32,842 nucleotides of DNA. Origin: Candidatus Saccharimonadota bacterium. GTDB taxonomy: Bacteria; Patescibacteriota; Saccharimonadia; Saccharimonadales; Saccharimonadaceae. The translations under genes and the position numbers were made by a program. The DNA lies in the NCBI GenBank assembly GCA_017459845.1, contig JAFUCF010000015.1:1-32842 (forward strand), read 5' to 3'. Positions 23,601 through 30,458 of the stretch are shown one piece after another. The notes beneath the pieces are model-generated. The model worked only from the letters and a program-made list of their open reading frames with translations, did no database searches and was not told the origin of the DNA. Each line of letters starts with the position of its first letter. The stretch's first letter is position 1.

Positions 23601-24414
23601 AGAGCAACTCTTATGGGAGCGAGATTTAATGGGGCTTTACCTATCTGCACACCCACTAGACAAATACGACGTCTTCTTCGAAGAGCAATGCCACTCGTAC
23701 TCTTTAGTCAACGAAGAAAACGACGGTAAAGTTGTTTCCGTAGGTGGTATTATTACGGATGTCCGCACAATCCTCACTAAAAAACAATCTAAAATGGCTT
23801 TTATTAAGATTGAAGATAAAAACGGCAGTCAAGATTTAATTGCCTTCCCGCAGATTTACGAGCAATTTGGCGGCAAACTAATACAAGACAATGTAGTAAA
23901 ATGTACTGGCCGCGTGAGTGCTAGAGATAAAAATGGCAACGTCGTACCAGATGCGCAAGTCATTATAGACAGCGTAGAGGTAATCGCGGATGAGACCTTG
24001 GCAAATTATCAGCCAACAGGCGAGCGCTTGCCGGCCCCTAAAGCCGCACCAGATAACCGTCGGAAATTCCGCGGCAAAACCTCATCGGAAACCATCAGCA
24101 AGCCAAAGGTAAACTATGGCGAGAAAGTGCCAGCGGTGCCAAGCACTGGTAGCGAGCCATCAGCTACGGGTAAACCTATTGATCCCACTCATGAAAGGCT
24201 CTGGTGTTTAATAAAAGAACCTAATAATACGGATACCTTAAATGAAATTAAACACCTCTGTGATTTGCACCCCGGCCTTCAGGAAATTATCTTAGTATTA
24301 GATGAAGGGGGTGAGAAAAAGCCTCTAAAGATGCCATTTAAGGTAGAGGCCAGCGCCGAGCTTATTGGGCCACTTACCGACTTACTGGGTACAGAGGCTG
24401 TCAAAGTCAAGTAA
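20647..24414 (+). CDS. dnaE: DNA polymerase III alpha subunit
   Basis: The 1255-residue replicative polymerase has an N-terminal PHP domain with an apparently intact metal site (FVHLHNHTHYSLLDG, VTDHGTM, LGLEAYVAARK, CDGHYLKHEDS). The palm carries GPGRGSAAGSLLAYAL and the catalytic aspartates D440 and D442 in PDIDTDI, with the third in LLKMDFLGL. The DNA-binding HhH region and the OB fold (VSVGGIITDVRTILTKKQ) follow. The C-terminal 150 residues contain a proline-rich linker and a small alpha/beta domain. The intact PHP motifs leave open an intrinsic exonuclease activity. The ATG at 20647 is 6 nt past a TATAAT, so the mRNA is probably leaderless. An AGGAGG lies 9 nt after the start but no usable codon follows it. 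Confidence 0.95.
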   Translation: MEREEVKLSPVSTGPVCVPSDFVHLHNHTHYSLLDGLTKIPDLINFVKSEGMEAVAVTDHGTMTGLVELYKAGYEANIKPILGLEAYVAARKYTDKDPSHDKERFHITLLAMNEKGYENLCRLMTEAEINGMYYKPRIDHDLMEKYNEGIICLSGCASSEISVKLKEGDYDGAMKLVNWYKDVFKDRFYLEMQDHGHPESPTHWEVQTRINEGLQRIAKETGLPLVVTCDGHYLKHEDSEAHEILLCIGTASNLSDPNRMTLKDFQLHVIPPKEIIERWSKDFPEAIRNTKRIAERCSVDLQLGRILIPKFPGIPDGLDEKQYLDQLVFRGLAFRYGGKTEEEASQLSIEECRKLLTKEQLERIDYELSVVDKMGYNGYFLIVQDFINWGKKKRIVYGPGRGSAAGSLLAYALRITELDPLKYDLLFERFLNPDRVSMPDIDTDIQDTRRDEVIQYCTEKYGRGRVSNIVTFGKMMGKTAVRDVARVLEVPYAESDRIAKLVPDPVMGHHVPLKEAIVSNPDLKNEYENNPTAKEVIDFAMKLEGTIRSHGVHACGVVIAPDDLVKFLPLEVSRKQTNGEQTLAAQFPMTQVEELGLLKMDFLGLSNLSVINNALRMIRAVYGEDIDMYQLPLDDKKTYELLQRAETTGVFQLESAGMKRYLKDLKASRFEDIIAMVALYRPGPMQFIDSFIRRKHGKEKITYLHPGLENALKDTYGILIYQEQFMQISRTWCGFTGGQADTLRKAVGKKKIKLMEEVKPQFIKGAVEIGGATEEIAETFWSQLLDFANYCFNKSHAACYALIAYWTAYLKAHYPDAFMAALMTSDMRWTDRLAIEIAECKRMGIKVLGPDINQSYGDFGIVKGEKTIRFGLSGIKSMGKALVEEEVIPEREKNGPFKSVTDFAARVNSTKFNKRSWEAAIKTGAFDRFNERSDLLYNLETIQGYANKVQKDKATGQMDLFAAFGSAGAIPEPEIKPAPVKASEKEQLLWERDLMGLYLSAHPLDKYDVFFEEQCHSYSLVNEENDGKVVSVGGIITDVRTILTKKQSKMAFIKIEDKNGSQDLIAFPQIYEQFGGKLIQDNVVKCTGRVSARDKNGNVVPDAQVIIDSVEVIADETLANYQPTGERLPAPKAAPDNRRKFRGKTSSETISKPKVNYGEKVPAVPSTGSEPSATGKPIDPTHERLWCLIKEPNNTDTLNEIKHLCDLHPGLQEIILVLDEGGEKKPLKMPFKVEASAELIGPLTDLLGTEAVKVK

Positions 24415-24426
24415 TTGTGCTATAAT
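24398..24426 (+). promoter_or_regulatory. Promoter of leuS
   Basis: TATAAT (24421-24426) is preceded by TGTGC and by a CTGTCA at 24398-24403 with 17-bp spacing. It overlaps the end of dnaE. The leader is about 23 nt with AAGGGG before the ATG. Confidence 0.65.
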
Positions 24427-24455
24427 ATTAAAAATAACAACGAAGGGGTATTTTT

Positions 24456-27011
24456 ATGGATAAATACGATCCGATACAGATTGAGAAGAAATGGCAAAAG
24501 AAGTGGGAAGAAGAAGGGGCTTTCAAGGCAGACGATAATGCACAGAAAACTGCCGATGGGCGCCCAAAGGCCAAGATGTTTTTAGCAGAGATGTTCCCAT
24601 ACCCATCTGGCGCAGGCCTTCACGTAGGCCACGTACGTAATTTTACCATCGTAGACGTTCTTACACGTTTCTATCGCCAACAAGAAATGAATGTCCTTCG
24701 CCCCTTTGGTTATGATACTTTCGGTCTTCCTGCTGAAAATTACGCTATTAAGACTGGCATTTCCCCACAAAGTGCCACGGAAACAAATATCAAAAATTTC
24801 CGCAAACAAGCCAAGCGTCTTGGTCTTGCCATTGACTGGTCTCGCGAGATTAATACCTCATCCCCTGAATATTATCGTTGGACGCAATGGTGCTTCTTGC
24901 AGCTTTACAAAAAAGGCTTAGCCTACCGCAAGGAGTCCGAGCAATGGTGGTGTCCAGTAGATCAGACTGTACTTGCAAATGAGCAGGTAGAAGGCGGCAA
25001 ATGCTGGCGCTGTGGTCACGAAGTAGAGAAGAAAAAAATGAAACAATGGTTCTTCAAAATCACCGACTACGCAGACGAATTGCTAGATAATACCGATGCC
25101 CTTGATTGGCCAGAAAAGATTAAGACCATGCAAAAGAACTGGATTGGCCGCAGCGAAGGCGCAGAAATTGATTTTGAATTAGCGAATCAAGCCAATAGTA
25201 GCAAAGATAATAAGCGTTGGCAATCTGCTACCCTCTTCGAAGGGGATACGGAGCCTGGCAAGGCGAGTAGTAGCGCCGAAACCCCTGTGGCGACAGGGGT
25301 TTCGGACGCGCCCCGAGAAGAGAGTAGCAGTTGCCAGCAAACAAGACATATCCGTGTCTTCACAACTCGCCCTGACACTATCTTTGGCGCCACTTTTCTG
25401 GTTCTTGCCCCAGAGCATCCAATGGTCCCTGCGCTTACTACAGAAGACACTAGAGCAGAAGTAGAAGCTTACATCAAAGCCACTCAGAAAAAATCCGATA
25501 TCGAACGCCAGGAGAATAAGGAAAAAACAGGTGTGTTTACGGGCTCATACGCTATCAACCCAGCTACCGGCGAGAAAATGCCAATCTGGATAGCCGACTA
25601 CGTACTCATCGGCTACGGTGAGGGCGCCATCATGGCCGTGCCAGCGCACGACGAGCGCGACTATGAATTTGCTAAAAAGTTTGATTTAAGTATTAAAGTT
25701 GTCATAGAAAAACCAGAGGATTCAGAAGATGATAGCGAGTGCTATGGCGGCGAGGGTAAATTAGTCAACTCTGGTCACTTTAACGGTATTAATTCATACG
25801 ATGCGCGCGAACAAGTTGTAGCCTGGCTAGAAGAGCAGGGAATTGGCAAGCAAAAAGTTACCTATAAGATGCGCGACTGGCTCATTTCACGCCAGCGTTA
25901 TTGGGGCTGCCCAATTCCGATTGCATACGATAAAAATGGTGAGCCACACCCAATCCCAGAAGACCAGCTCCCAGTCATGATCCCAGAGGTCAAAGACTAT
26001 CAACCGGATAACTCTGGCCGCTCCGCGCTTGCCAAGGCAAAAGATTGGCTCAAAGTTACCATAGATGGTGAAGAAATGACTAGAGAAACAGACACCTTAG
26101 ATGGCTATGCCTGCTCCTCTTGGTATCTTTGGCGTTATACCTCCCCACACGATGATAAAGCCGCCTGGGACGAGGATGCTATTAAATACTGGGCTCCAAC
26201 CGATATCTATGTTGGTGGCGACCACGCCGTGGCCCACTTACTCTACATTAGATTCTGGTGTAAATTCTTTGCCGACGAGGGCTATCTACCGTTCCGCGAA
26301 CCAGTCAAAACTCTACTATATAATGGTTACATCAACGCGCCCGACGGGCGGAAAATGTCTAAAAGTAAAGGTAATGTCATAGATCCACTGGATATCATTG
26401 AGTCAGGCTACGGCGCCGACTCGCTCCGTACCTATGAGATGTTCATCGGCCCATACGACCAAGATGCCGCCTGGGATACCAAAGGCATCGGTGGTGTCTA
26501 CCGTTTCTTAAACCGCTGTTACCAACTATGCTTCAACTTAGCTGACGATGAAAAGAACTCCTCTCATAATTCGGCAATTAGAAACAAGGCTATTAAGAAA
26601 GTCACAGAGGATCTCCACCGCCGCAGCTTTAATACTGCCGTAGCAGCCCTGATGGAATACGTAAATGAGCTTTATAAATCTGGCGCCACTCACGAGGATG
26701 TCACCGTGCTCGCCAAACTAATTGGCCCATTCGCCCCGCATCTTTCTGCAGAAATGCTCGAACATTTGGGCGAAAATGATATTTGGCCAACTTGGGACGA
26801 GAAGGAGCTTGTAGAAGACGAGTTAGAAATCGTTGTTCAGGTTAATGGCAAGCTCCGCGCCAAAGTGAAAATCAATGCGGGCGACTTAGAAAACCAAGCA
26901 GTCGTTGAAGGCCTAGCCCTTCAGGATGAAAACGTCCAAAAATTCTTAAACGGCGAGCCAAAGAAGACGATTTACGTCCCGCGTGCCAAGCTTCTAAACA
27001 TCGTGGCCTAA
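24456..27011 (+). CDS. leuS: Leucyl-tRNA synthetase with an in-frame inserted element
   Basis: LeuRS (851 residues) charges tRNA-Leu. The class I signature is HVGH (56-59, in PYPSGAGLHVGHVRNF) and KMSKS lies at 633-637. A zinc-knuckle-like segment WWCPVDQTVL...CWRCGH and the CP1 editing domain (VFTTRPDTIFGATF, MAVPAHDERDYEFAKKF) are present. Residues about 255-294 are foreign to the family. They are encoded by copy 2 of the structured palindromic element (25218-25336) and fall just before FTTRPDT, in a loop at the entry to the editing domain. The flanking host sequence continues normally. The gene is followed after 1 nt by a methyltransferase gene, probably co-transcribed. Confidence 0.96.
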   Translation: MDKYDPIQIEKKWQKKWEEEGAFKADDNAQKTADGRPKAKMFLAEMFPYPSGAGLHVGHVRNFTIVDVLTRFYRQQEMNVLRPFGYDTFGLPAENYAIKTGISPQSATETNIKNFRKQAKRLGLAIDWSREINTSSPEYYRWTQWCFLQLYKKGLAYRKESEQWWCPVDQTVLANEQVEGGKCWRCGHEVEKKKMKQWFFKITDYADELLDNTDALDWPEKIKTMQKNWIGRSEGAEIDFELANQANSSKDNKRWQSATLFEGDTEPGKASSSAETPVATGVSDAPREESSSCQQTRHIRVFTTRPDTIFGATFLVLAPEHPMVPALTTEDTRAEVEAYIKATQKKSDIERQENKEKTGVFTGSYAINPATGEKMPIWIADYVLIGYGEGAIMAVPAHDERDYEFAKKFDLSIKVVIEKPEDSEDDSECYGGEGKLVNSGHFNGINSYDAREQVVAWLEEQGIGKQKVTYKMRDWLISRQRYWGCPIPIAYDKNGEPHPIPEDQLPVMIPEVKDYQPDNSGRSALAKAKDWLKVTIDGEEMTRETDTLDGYACSSWYLWRYTSPHDDKAAWDEDAIKYWAPTDIYVGGDHAVAHLLYIRFWCKFFADEGYLPFREPVKTLLYNGYINAPDGRKMSKSKGNVIDPLDIIESGYGADSLRTYEMFIGPYDQDAAWDTKGIGGVYRFLNRCYQLCFNLADDEKNSSHNSAIRNKAIKKVTEDLHRRSFNTAVAALMEYVNELYKSGATHEDVTVLAKLIGPFAPHLSAEMLEHLGENDIWPTWDEKELVEDELEIVVQVNGKLRAKVKINAGDLENQAVVEGLALQDENVQKFLNGEPKKTIYVPRAKLLNIVA
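25218..25336 (+). repeat. Structured palindromic element, copy 2, in frame in leuS
   Basis: The outer arms 25218-25238 (TGGCAATCTGCTACC...) and 25317-25336 (...GTAGCAGTTGCCA) pair over 20 bp with one bulge and one mismatch. The core 25239-25316 again runs GAAGGGG to CCCCGA. It contains a hairpin GCCT-GGCA-AGGC (25252-25263), the linker GAGTAGTAGC and a perfect 12-bp stem (25277-25304) with a GGCG loop at 25289-25292. Compared with copy 1, the small stem shows two compensatory base-pair changes. The large stem differs almost completely yet pairs. The encoded peptide includes FEGDTEPGKASSSA. The core is 78 nt against 77 nt in copy 1, so the 3' half is read in another frame. Confidence 0.85.
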
Positions 27012-27012
27012 G

Positions 27013-27519
27013 ATGGAGATAGTTTTAAGTTTACATAACATCCGCTCCACGTATAACGTTGGCGCTATTATGCGTACGGCAGAAGGCTTTGGCGTAAAAA
27101 AGCTTATCTGTTCTGGCTATACACCATGCGTTAAAAAACCCGGTGTTTTGCCGCACCTTGCAGATAAATTAAATCGCCAAATCCACAAGACTGCACTTGG
27201 CGCAGAAGAAATGCTTCAAATAGAGTACTCAGAAGATATTATCTCGGAGTTGGAAAACTATCAAAAAGCCGGTTTTACGATAGTTGGCCTAGAGAATAAT
27301 ATTAGAGAGCAAACGATTTTACTAAATGATTTGCCAGCCTTAAAAAAGCTCGGCAATAAGATTTTGCTGGTTCTTGGCGAAGAAGTAAACGGTATTCCAG
27401 ATACGCTAAAACCCCAAATAGCTAAATATTTAGAGATACCAATGGAAGGTCAAAAAGAGTCATTCAACGTCTCTATCGCTGCTGGCATTGCGCTGTTCAC
27501 CCTGGCCACCCTCCGGTGA
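27013..27519 (+). CDS. SpoU/TrmH-family RNA 2'-O-methyltransferase
   Basis: The 168-residue SPOUT methyltransferase transfers a methyl group from S-adenosylmethionine to RNA ribose. The three family motifs are clear: NIRSTYNVGAIMRTAEGFGV (residues about 9-28), ILLVLGEEVNGI, and LEIPMEGQKESFNVSIAAGIALF near the end. There is no extra N-terminal domain, so it is the compact form. The target (tRNA or rRNA) cannot be told. It follows leuS with a 1-nt gap, which hints at a tRNA function. Its 3' end overlaps the convergent YolD-like gene by 60 nt. Confidence 0.88.
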   Translation: MEIVLSLHNIRSTYNVGAIMRTAEGFGVKKLICSGYTPCVKKPGVLPHLADKLNRQIHKTALGAEEMLQIEYSEDIISELENYQKAGFTIVGLENNIREQTILLNDLPALKKLGNKILLVLGEEVNGIPDTLKPQIAKYLEIPMEGQKESFNVSIAAGIALFTLATLR

Positions 27520-27669
27520 CCAGATTTTATCCTTTAGCTTTAAACGTGTTTCCACCTCCCATTCTTTTTGTTTTAAAGCAGCATCCAGTCCATTTAGGGT
27601 AGAAAACGGCAAAAACTGTTTAGCCCGTTTTTCTATTGACATCTTTGGACGATAAGTATCCCTATTCAT
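27460..27669 (-). CDS. YolD-like protein, partner of the Y-family polymerase
   Basis: The 69-residue protein has the signature RPKMSIEKRAKQFLPFSTLNGLDAAL (residues 7-32 in all), close to the pattern RPxMSxxxRAxQFxPFaALxGY seen in YolD-like proteins next to UvrX/DinB-type polymerases in Firmicutes. The start at 27669 has AGGAGGAGG upstream and overlaps the polymerase stop by 8 nt, so the two are co-translated. Its 3' 60 nt lie antisense to the end of the methyltransferase gene. YolD homologues are thought to assist or regulate the adjacent translesion polymerase; the mechanism is not known. Confidence 0.75.
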   Translation of the reverse strand: MNRDTYRPKMSIEKRAKQFLPFSTLNGLDAALKQKEWEVETRLKLKDKIWSPEGGQGEQRNASSDRDVE

Positions 27670-29011
27670 CGCCTCCTCCTGTCATAGCAGATTTATAAGA
27701 TTTAGAATTAGCCGAGTGGCCGCCAATCTGCGAATTGCGTACCAGGGTAGTGGCGTGTTTTTCCAAATCTTCACCTCTAAAAATTGCATTTTTACCATAC
27801 CTTCTCTGGATTTCTAAAATTGCATCGCTAGCCTGGTTAATTTTGCTCGGGCCAGCATCAAAAAGACTCAGTTGCCGGGGCTTCTCGGCGGGTTGCAGTT
27901 TATTCACATAAAGATAGATCCGCCTAATATCCATGTCTAAAACGATTTCATCGTAGAGTGCCATCAGCTTAGGGCTTATTACCGCTTCATCAGAGGTAAT
28001 GCTATGAAGATTAGTCGTGCCAGAAGAAGACGGCACAAAATACCCCCGCCGAGAAATTGCGGCGTTCTCCGCGCCAGTAAGTTTAGATTTATATTTGTTA
28101 GAATAGCCTAAATACAAGGTAATAGATTGCGTAAGCAAACTCTCGCGTTTTAACCTCAGGCAAATCTCTCGCGTCATCTCGCGGACGATTAAGCGTGCCT
28201 CTTTTGGCGAATAATCGCGGTATAACACTTGCCCAGAAGAAAACGATTTGGCTCTAGAATGATAATTCTTTATATCTTTAATCGTGACCGGCTCTCTCCC
28301 CCAAGCGTGGTCAACCAAAAGCTCTGCGTCCACGCCGAAGAGATTGTATAATATATCCTCGTCTGCCATTGCTACCGCCCGCATCGTAAAAAGAGAGTGG
28401 CGCTCTAAAGTTCTAGCCGTCCCTAGTCCAATCCTCCAGAAATCAGTTAAGGGGCGATGATCCCAAAGTTGCGCCTTGTAACTTTCCTCGGTTAATTCAC
28501 CAATAAAATCAGGTGAATGTTTTGCCATAATATCGAGGGCGATCTTCGCAAGATACAAATTACTCCCTATCCCAGCCGTAGCTCTCACACCCACCGCAGA
28601 AAAAACTTCTTGCATTAAAAACTCGGCCAGCTCCCGTGGAGTTTTCTGATAAAGCTTTAGATAATCAGTAGCATCGATAAACACCTCATCAATCGAGTAG
28701 ACGTAGATATCTTCTTTGCTGATATAGTTTAGATAAATTCCATAGATTTCCGCCGCATAATCAAGATACTTTTGCATCCGGGGTGGAGCAATGATGGTCT
28801 GTTTCCGAAGATTCAGTGGTATTTCAAACAAGCGGCAACGATTTTTCACCCCCTTTTCTTTGAGGCTAGGCGAGACTGCTAAGCATATTGTCTTATCCGT
28901 GCGCGATTCGTCCGCTACTACTAAATCTGTCGTCATGACGTCGAGCCCCCGCTCCACACATTCCACGGCGGCATAAAAGGATTTCAAATCAATACAGAAA
29001 TAAGACCTCAC
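27662..29011 (-). CDS. Y-family translesion DNA polymerase, UvrX/DinB type
   Basis: The 449-residue protein is a Y-family polymerase. The first catalytic aspartate D8 is in FCIDLKSFYAAVECVERG, and the catalytic pair D108-E109 is in VYSIDEVFIDAT. Helix-hairpin-helix thumb (FWRIGLGTARTLERH) and little-finger regions follow. A beta-clamp-binding motif QLSLF lies at 380-384. The pairing with a YolD-like gene and the fingers sequence suggest the UvrX/UmuC-like branch, not classical DinB. The start is GTG at 29011, 6 nt after a minus-strand TATAAT, so the mRNA is probably leaderless; the nearby ATG at 29013 is out of frame and meets TGA at once. No LexA box was recognised. Confidence 0.88.
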   Translation of the reverse strand: MRSYFCIDLKSFYAAVECVERGLDVMTTDLVVADESRTDKTICLAVSPSLKEKGVKNRCRLFEIPLNLRKQTIIAPPRMQKYLDYAAEIYGIYLNYISKEDIYVYSIDEVFIDATDYLKLYQKTPRELAEFLMQEVFSAVGVRATAGIGSNLYLAKIALDIMAKHSPDFIGELTEESYKAQLWDHRPLTDFWRIGLGTARTLERHSLFTMRAVAMADEDILYNLFGVDAELLVDHAWGREPVTIKDIKNYHSRAKSFSSGQVLYRDYSPKEARLIVREMTREICLRLKRESLLTQSITLYLGYSNKYKSKLTGAENAAISRRGYFVPSSSGTTNLHSITSDEAVISPKLMALYDEIVLDMDIRRIYLYVNKLQPAEKPRQLSLFDAGPSKINQASDAILEIQRRYGKNAIFRGEDLEKHATTLVRNSQIGGHSANSKSYKSAMTGGGDE

Positions 29012-29017
29012 ATGTTT

Positions 29018-29023
29018 ATTATA
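29018..29023 (-). promoter_or_regulatory. -10 box of the polymerase gene (leaderless, divergent)
   Basis: The plus-strand ATTATA reads TATAAT on the minus strand. The GTG start at 29011 follows after 6 nt. The box lies 11 bp from the -10 of the divergent tsaC-like gene. Confidence 0.65.
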
Positions 29024-29034
29024 TCATTTTGCGG

Positions 29035-29040
29035 TATAAT
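29035..29040 (+). promoter_or_regulatory. -10 box of the tsaC-like gene (leaderless, divergent)
   Basis: TATAAT at 29035-29040 is followed by the ATG at 29047 after 6 nt, without a Shine-Dalgarno sequence or a clear -35. It is back to back with the polymerase promoter. Confidence 0.65.
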
Positions 29041-29046
29041 AGATTT

Positions 29047-29628
29047 ATGATTATTAGAAATTCAAGAGACGTCCCCTTGATTGCTCGCTCGCTTTTAGAC
29101 GGCAATGTTGTTGCTTTGCCCACAGAAACCGTAATGGGTTTAGCTGTCTCGTTATATTCCGATGTAGCATTGAAAAAGCTTATTGCCCTCAAAAACCGTC
29201 CAATAGGCTCCGGTAAATATTTTACGCTCGTGCCAGAAAATAAAGAAAGCATAGAGAAATATGCCATCATCCCGCACAGCGCCAAAAAAGTCGTAGAAAA
29301 GTACATTCCCGGCGCTGTCACCCTCATCTTACCCAAAAATCCAGAGTTTTCCAATCACTATTTTGACCAGATTGACTCCGTGGGCGTTCGCATTCCTTAC
29401 CATTTCTTATTTGATAAAATCTTGCCTCTATCTGGACCGCTTTTACTCACCTCGGCCAACCCAAGGGATTTACCATCTGCCCGTACACCAGAAGAGGTCA
29501 AAGCCTACTTCGGCGATAACTTGGACGTTTTAGTAAATGAGCGCTCAGGCGGCTTACCAGCATCCACGATTATAGACTATACTTCTGGCAAACCAACAAT
29601 CAAGCGTCAAGGCCCGATTGAAATTTAG
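29047..29628 (+). CDS. L-threonylcarbamoyladenylate synthase (TsaC/Sua5/YrdC family)
   Basis: The 193-residue YrdC-domain protein should make threonylcarbamoyl-AMP from threonine, bicarbonate and ATP, the first step of t6A formation on ANN-reading tRNAs. Signatures are VVALPTETVMGLAVSL, the KNRPIGSGKYFTLVPEN substrate-binding region, PGAVTLILPKN, VGVRIPYH and LLTSANPRDLPSARTPEEV. It is of the short TsaC type, lacking the C-terminal Sua5 domain. The start at 29047 fits the -10 spacing; an upstream TTG at 29029 would lie in the promoter. It appears monocistronic. Confidence 0.88.
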   Translation: MIIRNSRDVPLIARSLLDGNVVALPTETVMGLAVSLYSDVALKKLIALKNRPIGSGKYFTLVPENKESIEKYAIIPHSAKKVVEKYIPGAVTLILPKNPEFSNHYFDQIDSVGVRIPYHFLFDKILPLSGPLLLTSANPRDLPSARTPEEVKAYFGDNLDVLVNERSGGLPASTIIDYTSGKPTIKRQGPIEI

Positions 29629-29667
29629 CTACAACACAAAGTGGGCCAAAAATCAAAAATTTCACTC

Positions 29668-29696
29668 TTGATAGAAGCTAAAATGTGTGATATGAT
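29668..29696 (+). promoter_or_regulatory. Promoter of rpmF-nusB
   Basis: TTGATA (29668-29673) and TATGAT (29691-29696) are separated by 17 bp. The leader is about 27 nt with a TAGGAG ribosome site before the ATG at 29730. Confidence 0.7.
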
Positions 29697-29729
29697 AGAA
29701 AACAAGTTATAGAATAATAGGAGCATAAA

Positions 29730-29906
29730 ATGCCAGAACCTAAAAAACAGAGCAGCGCTCGTAAGACCGGCCTTCGCCGCAGTCACTTACGTTTAAAGCT
29801 TGCTCGCAGTGTTAACAAAGTTTCACCAGTCAAAGCCTTTGAAACTGCAAAGAAAACCCCAAATTTAAAGGTAAAGACTACTAAAAAGGAAGTAAAGAAG
29901 AAGTAA
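29730..29906 (+). CDS. rpmF: 50S ribosomal protein L32
   Basis: This 58-residue, strongly basic protein begins MPEPKKQSSARKTGLRRSHL, matching the bL32 pattern (PKxxxSxxRxxxRRsH). The central NKVSPVKAFETA and a K-rich tail follow. The zinc-binding cysteines found in some L32 proteins are absent. A TAGGAG site precedes the ATG, and the stop is 3 nt before nusB, so they form one unit. Joint transcription of a ribosomal protein with the rRNA antitermination factor NusB would tie both to ribosome synthesis. Confidence 0.88.
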   Translation: MPEPKKQSSARKTGLRRSHLRLKLARSVNKVSPVKAFETAKKTPNLKVKTTKKEVKKK

Positions 29907-29909
29907 CCT

Positions 29910-30458
29910 ATGGCAAGTAATCGGCATTTAGGTAGAATTATATCTCTCCAGAGCCTATATGAATATGAGTTCCGGAGCAAGGCGGGCGATACTACGGCCG
30001 ACATAGATACGATTATCGCTAAAAATATTGAGCCATACGAGAAAGCGCTAGGCGATACCGAGTTTGTATATGCCCTCACTAAGGGCGTTGCGGAGAACAT
30101 TAAACATCTTGATGAGGCTCTCCAGCCTATCGCTCCAGAATGGCCAATATCAAGCATCGCAGCCATAGATCGCAACACCCTGAGAATTGGGTATTACGAA
30201 TTAGAGTCCTGTAGCGATAACGTACCACCAAAGGTTGCCATTAACGAGGCCGTAGAGCTTGCCAAAGCTTTCGGCTCAGACAATTCTTCCAAATTTATCA
30301 ATGGAGTTTTAGGAACAGCGCTCAAAAAGCTGCACCCTGATTTTGAGGATACAAATGAACAATCAACCAAGAGTAGTGGAGCAATCAAGGAAACGTCCGC
30401 TGGTGGCAAACCAAATGGCGCCTCATCGTCGGAAAATACCAGAAGCTCTGCCAACTAA
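29910..30458 (+). CDS. nusB: Transcription antitermination factor NusB
   Basis: The 182-residue NusB binds boxA of rRNA transcripts together with S10. The helical core spans residues 1 to about 144: RHLGRIISLQSLYEYEF, IAAIDRNTLRIGYYEL, VAINEAVELAKAFGSDNSSKFINGVLG. The last 38 residues are a low-complexity polar tail rich in S, T, N and G. That tail is encoded by DNA that also encodes the N-terminus of the NUDIX gene in another frame. The tail is not part of the usual NusB fold. The start lies 3 nt after the rpmF stop. Confidence 0.9.
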   Translation: MASNRHLGRIISLQSLYEYEFRSKAGDTTADIDTIIAKNIEPYEKALGDTEFVYALTKGVAENIKHLDEALQPIAPEWPISSIAAIDRNTLRIGYYELESCSDNVPPKVAINEAVELAKAFGSDNSSKFINGVLGTALKKLHPDFEDTNEQSTKSSGAIKETSAGGKPNGASSSENTRSSAN

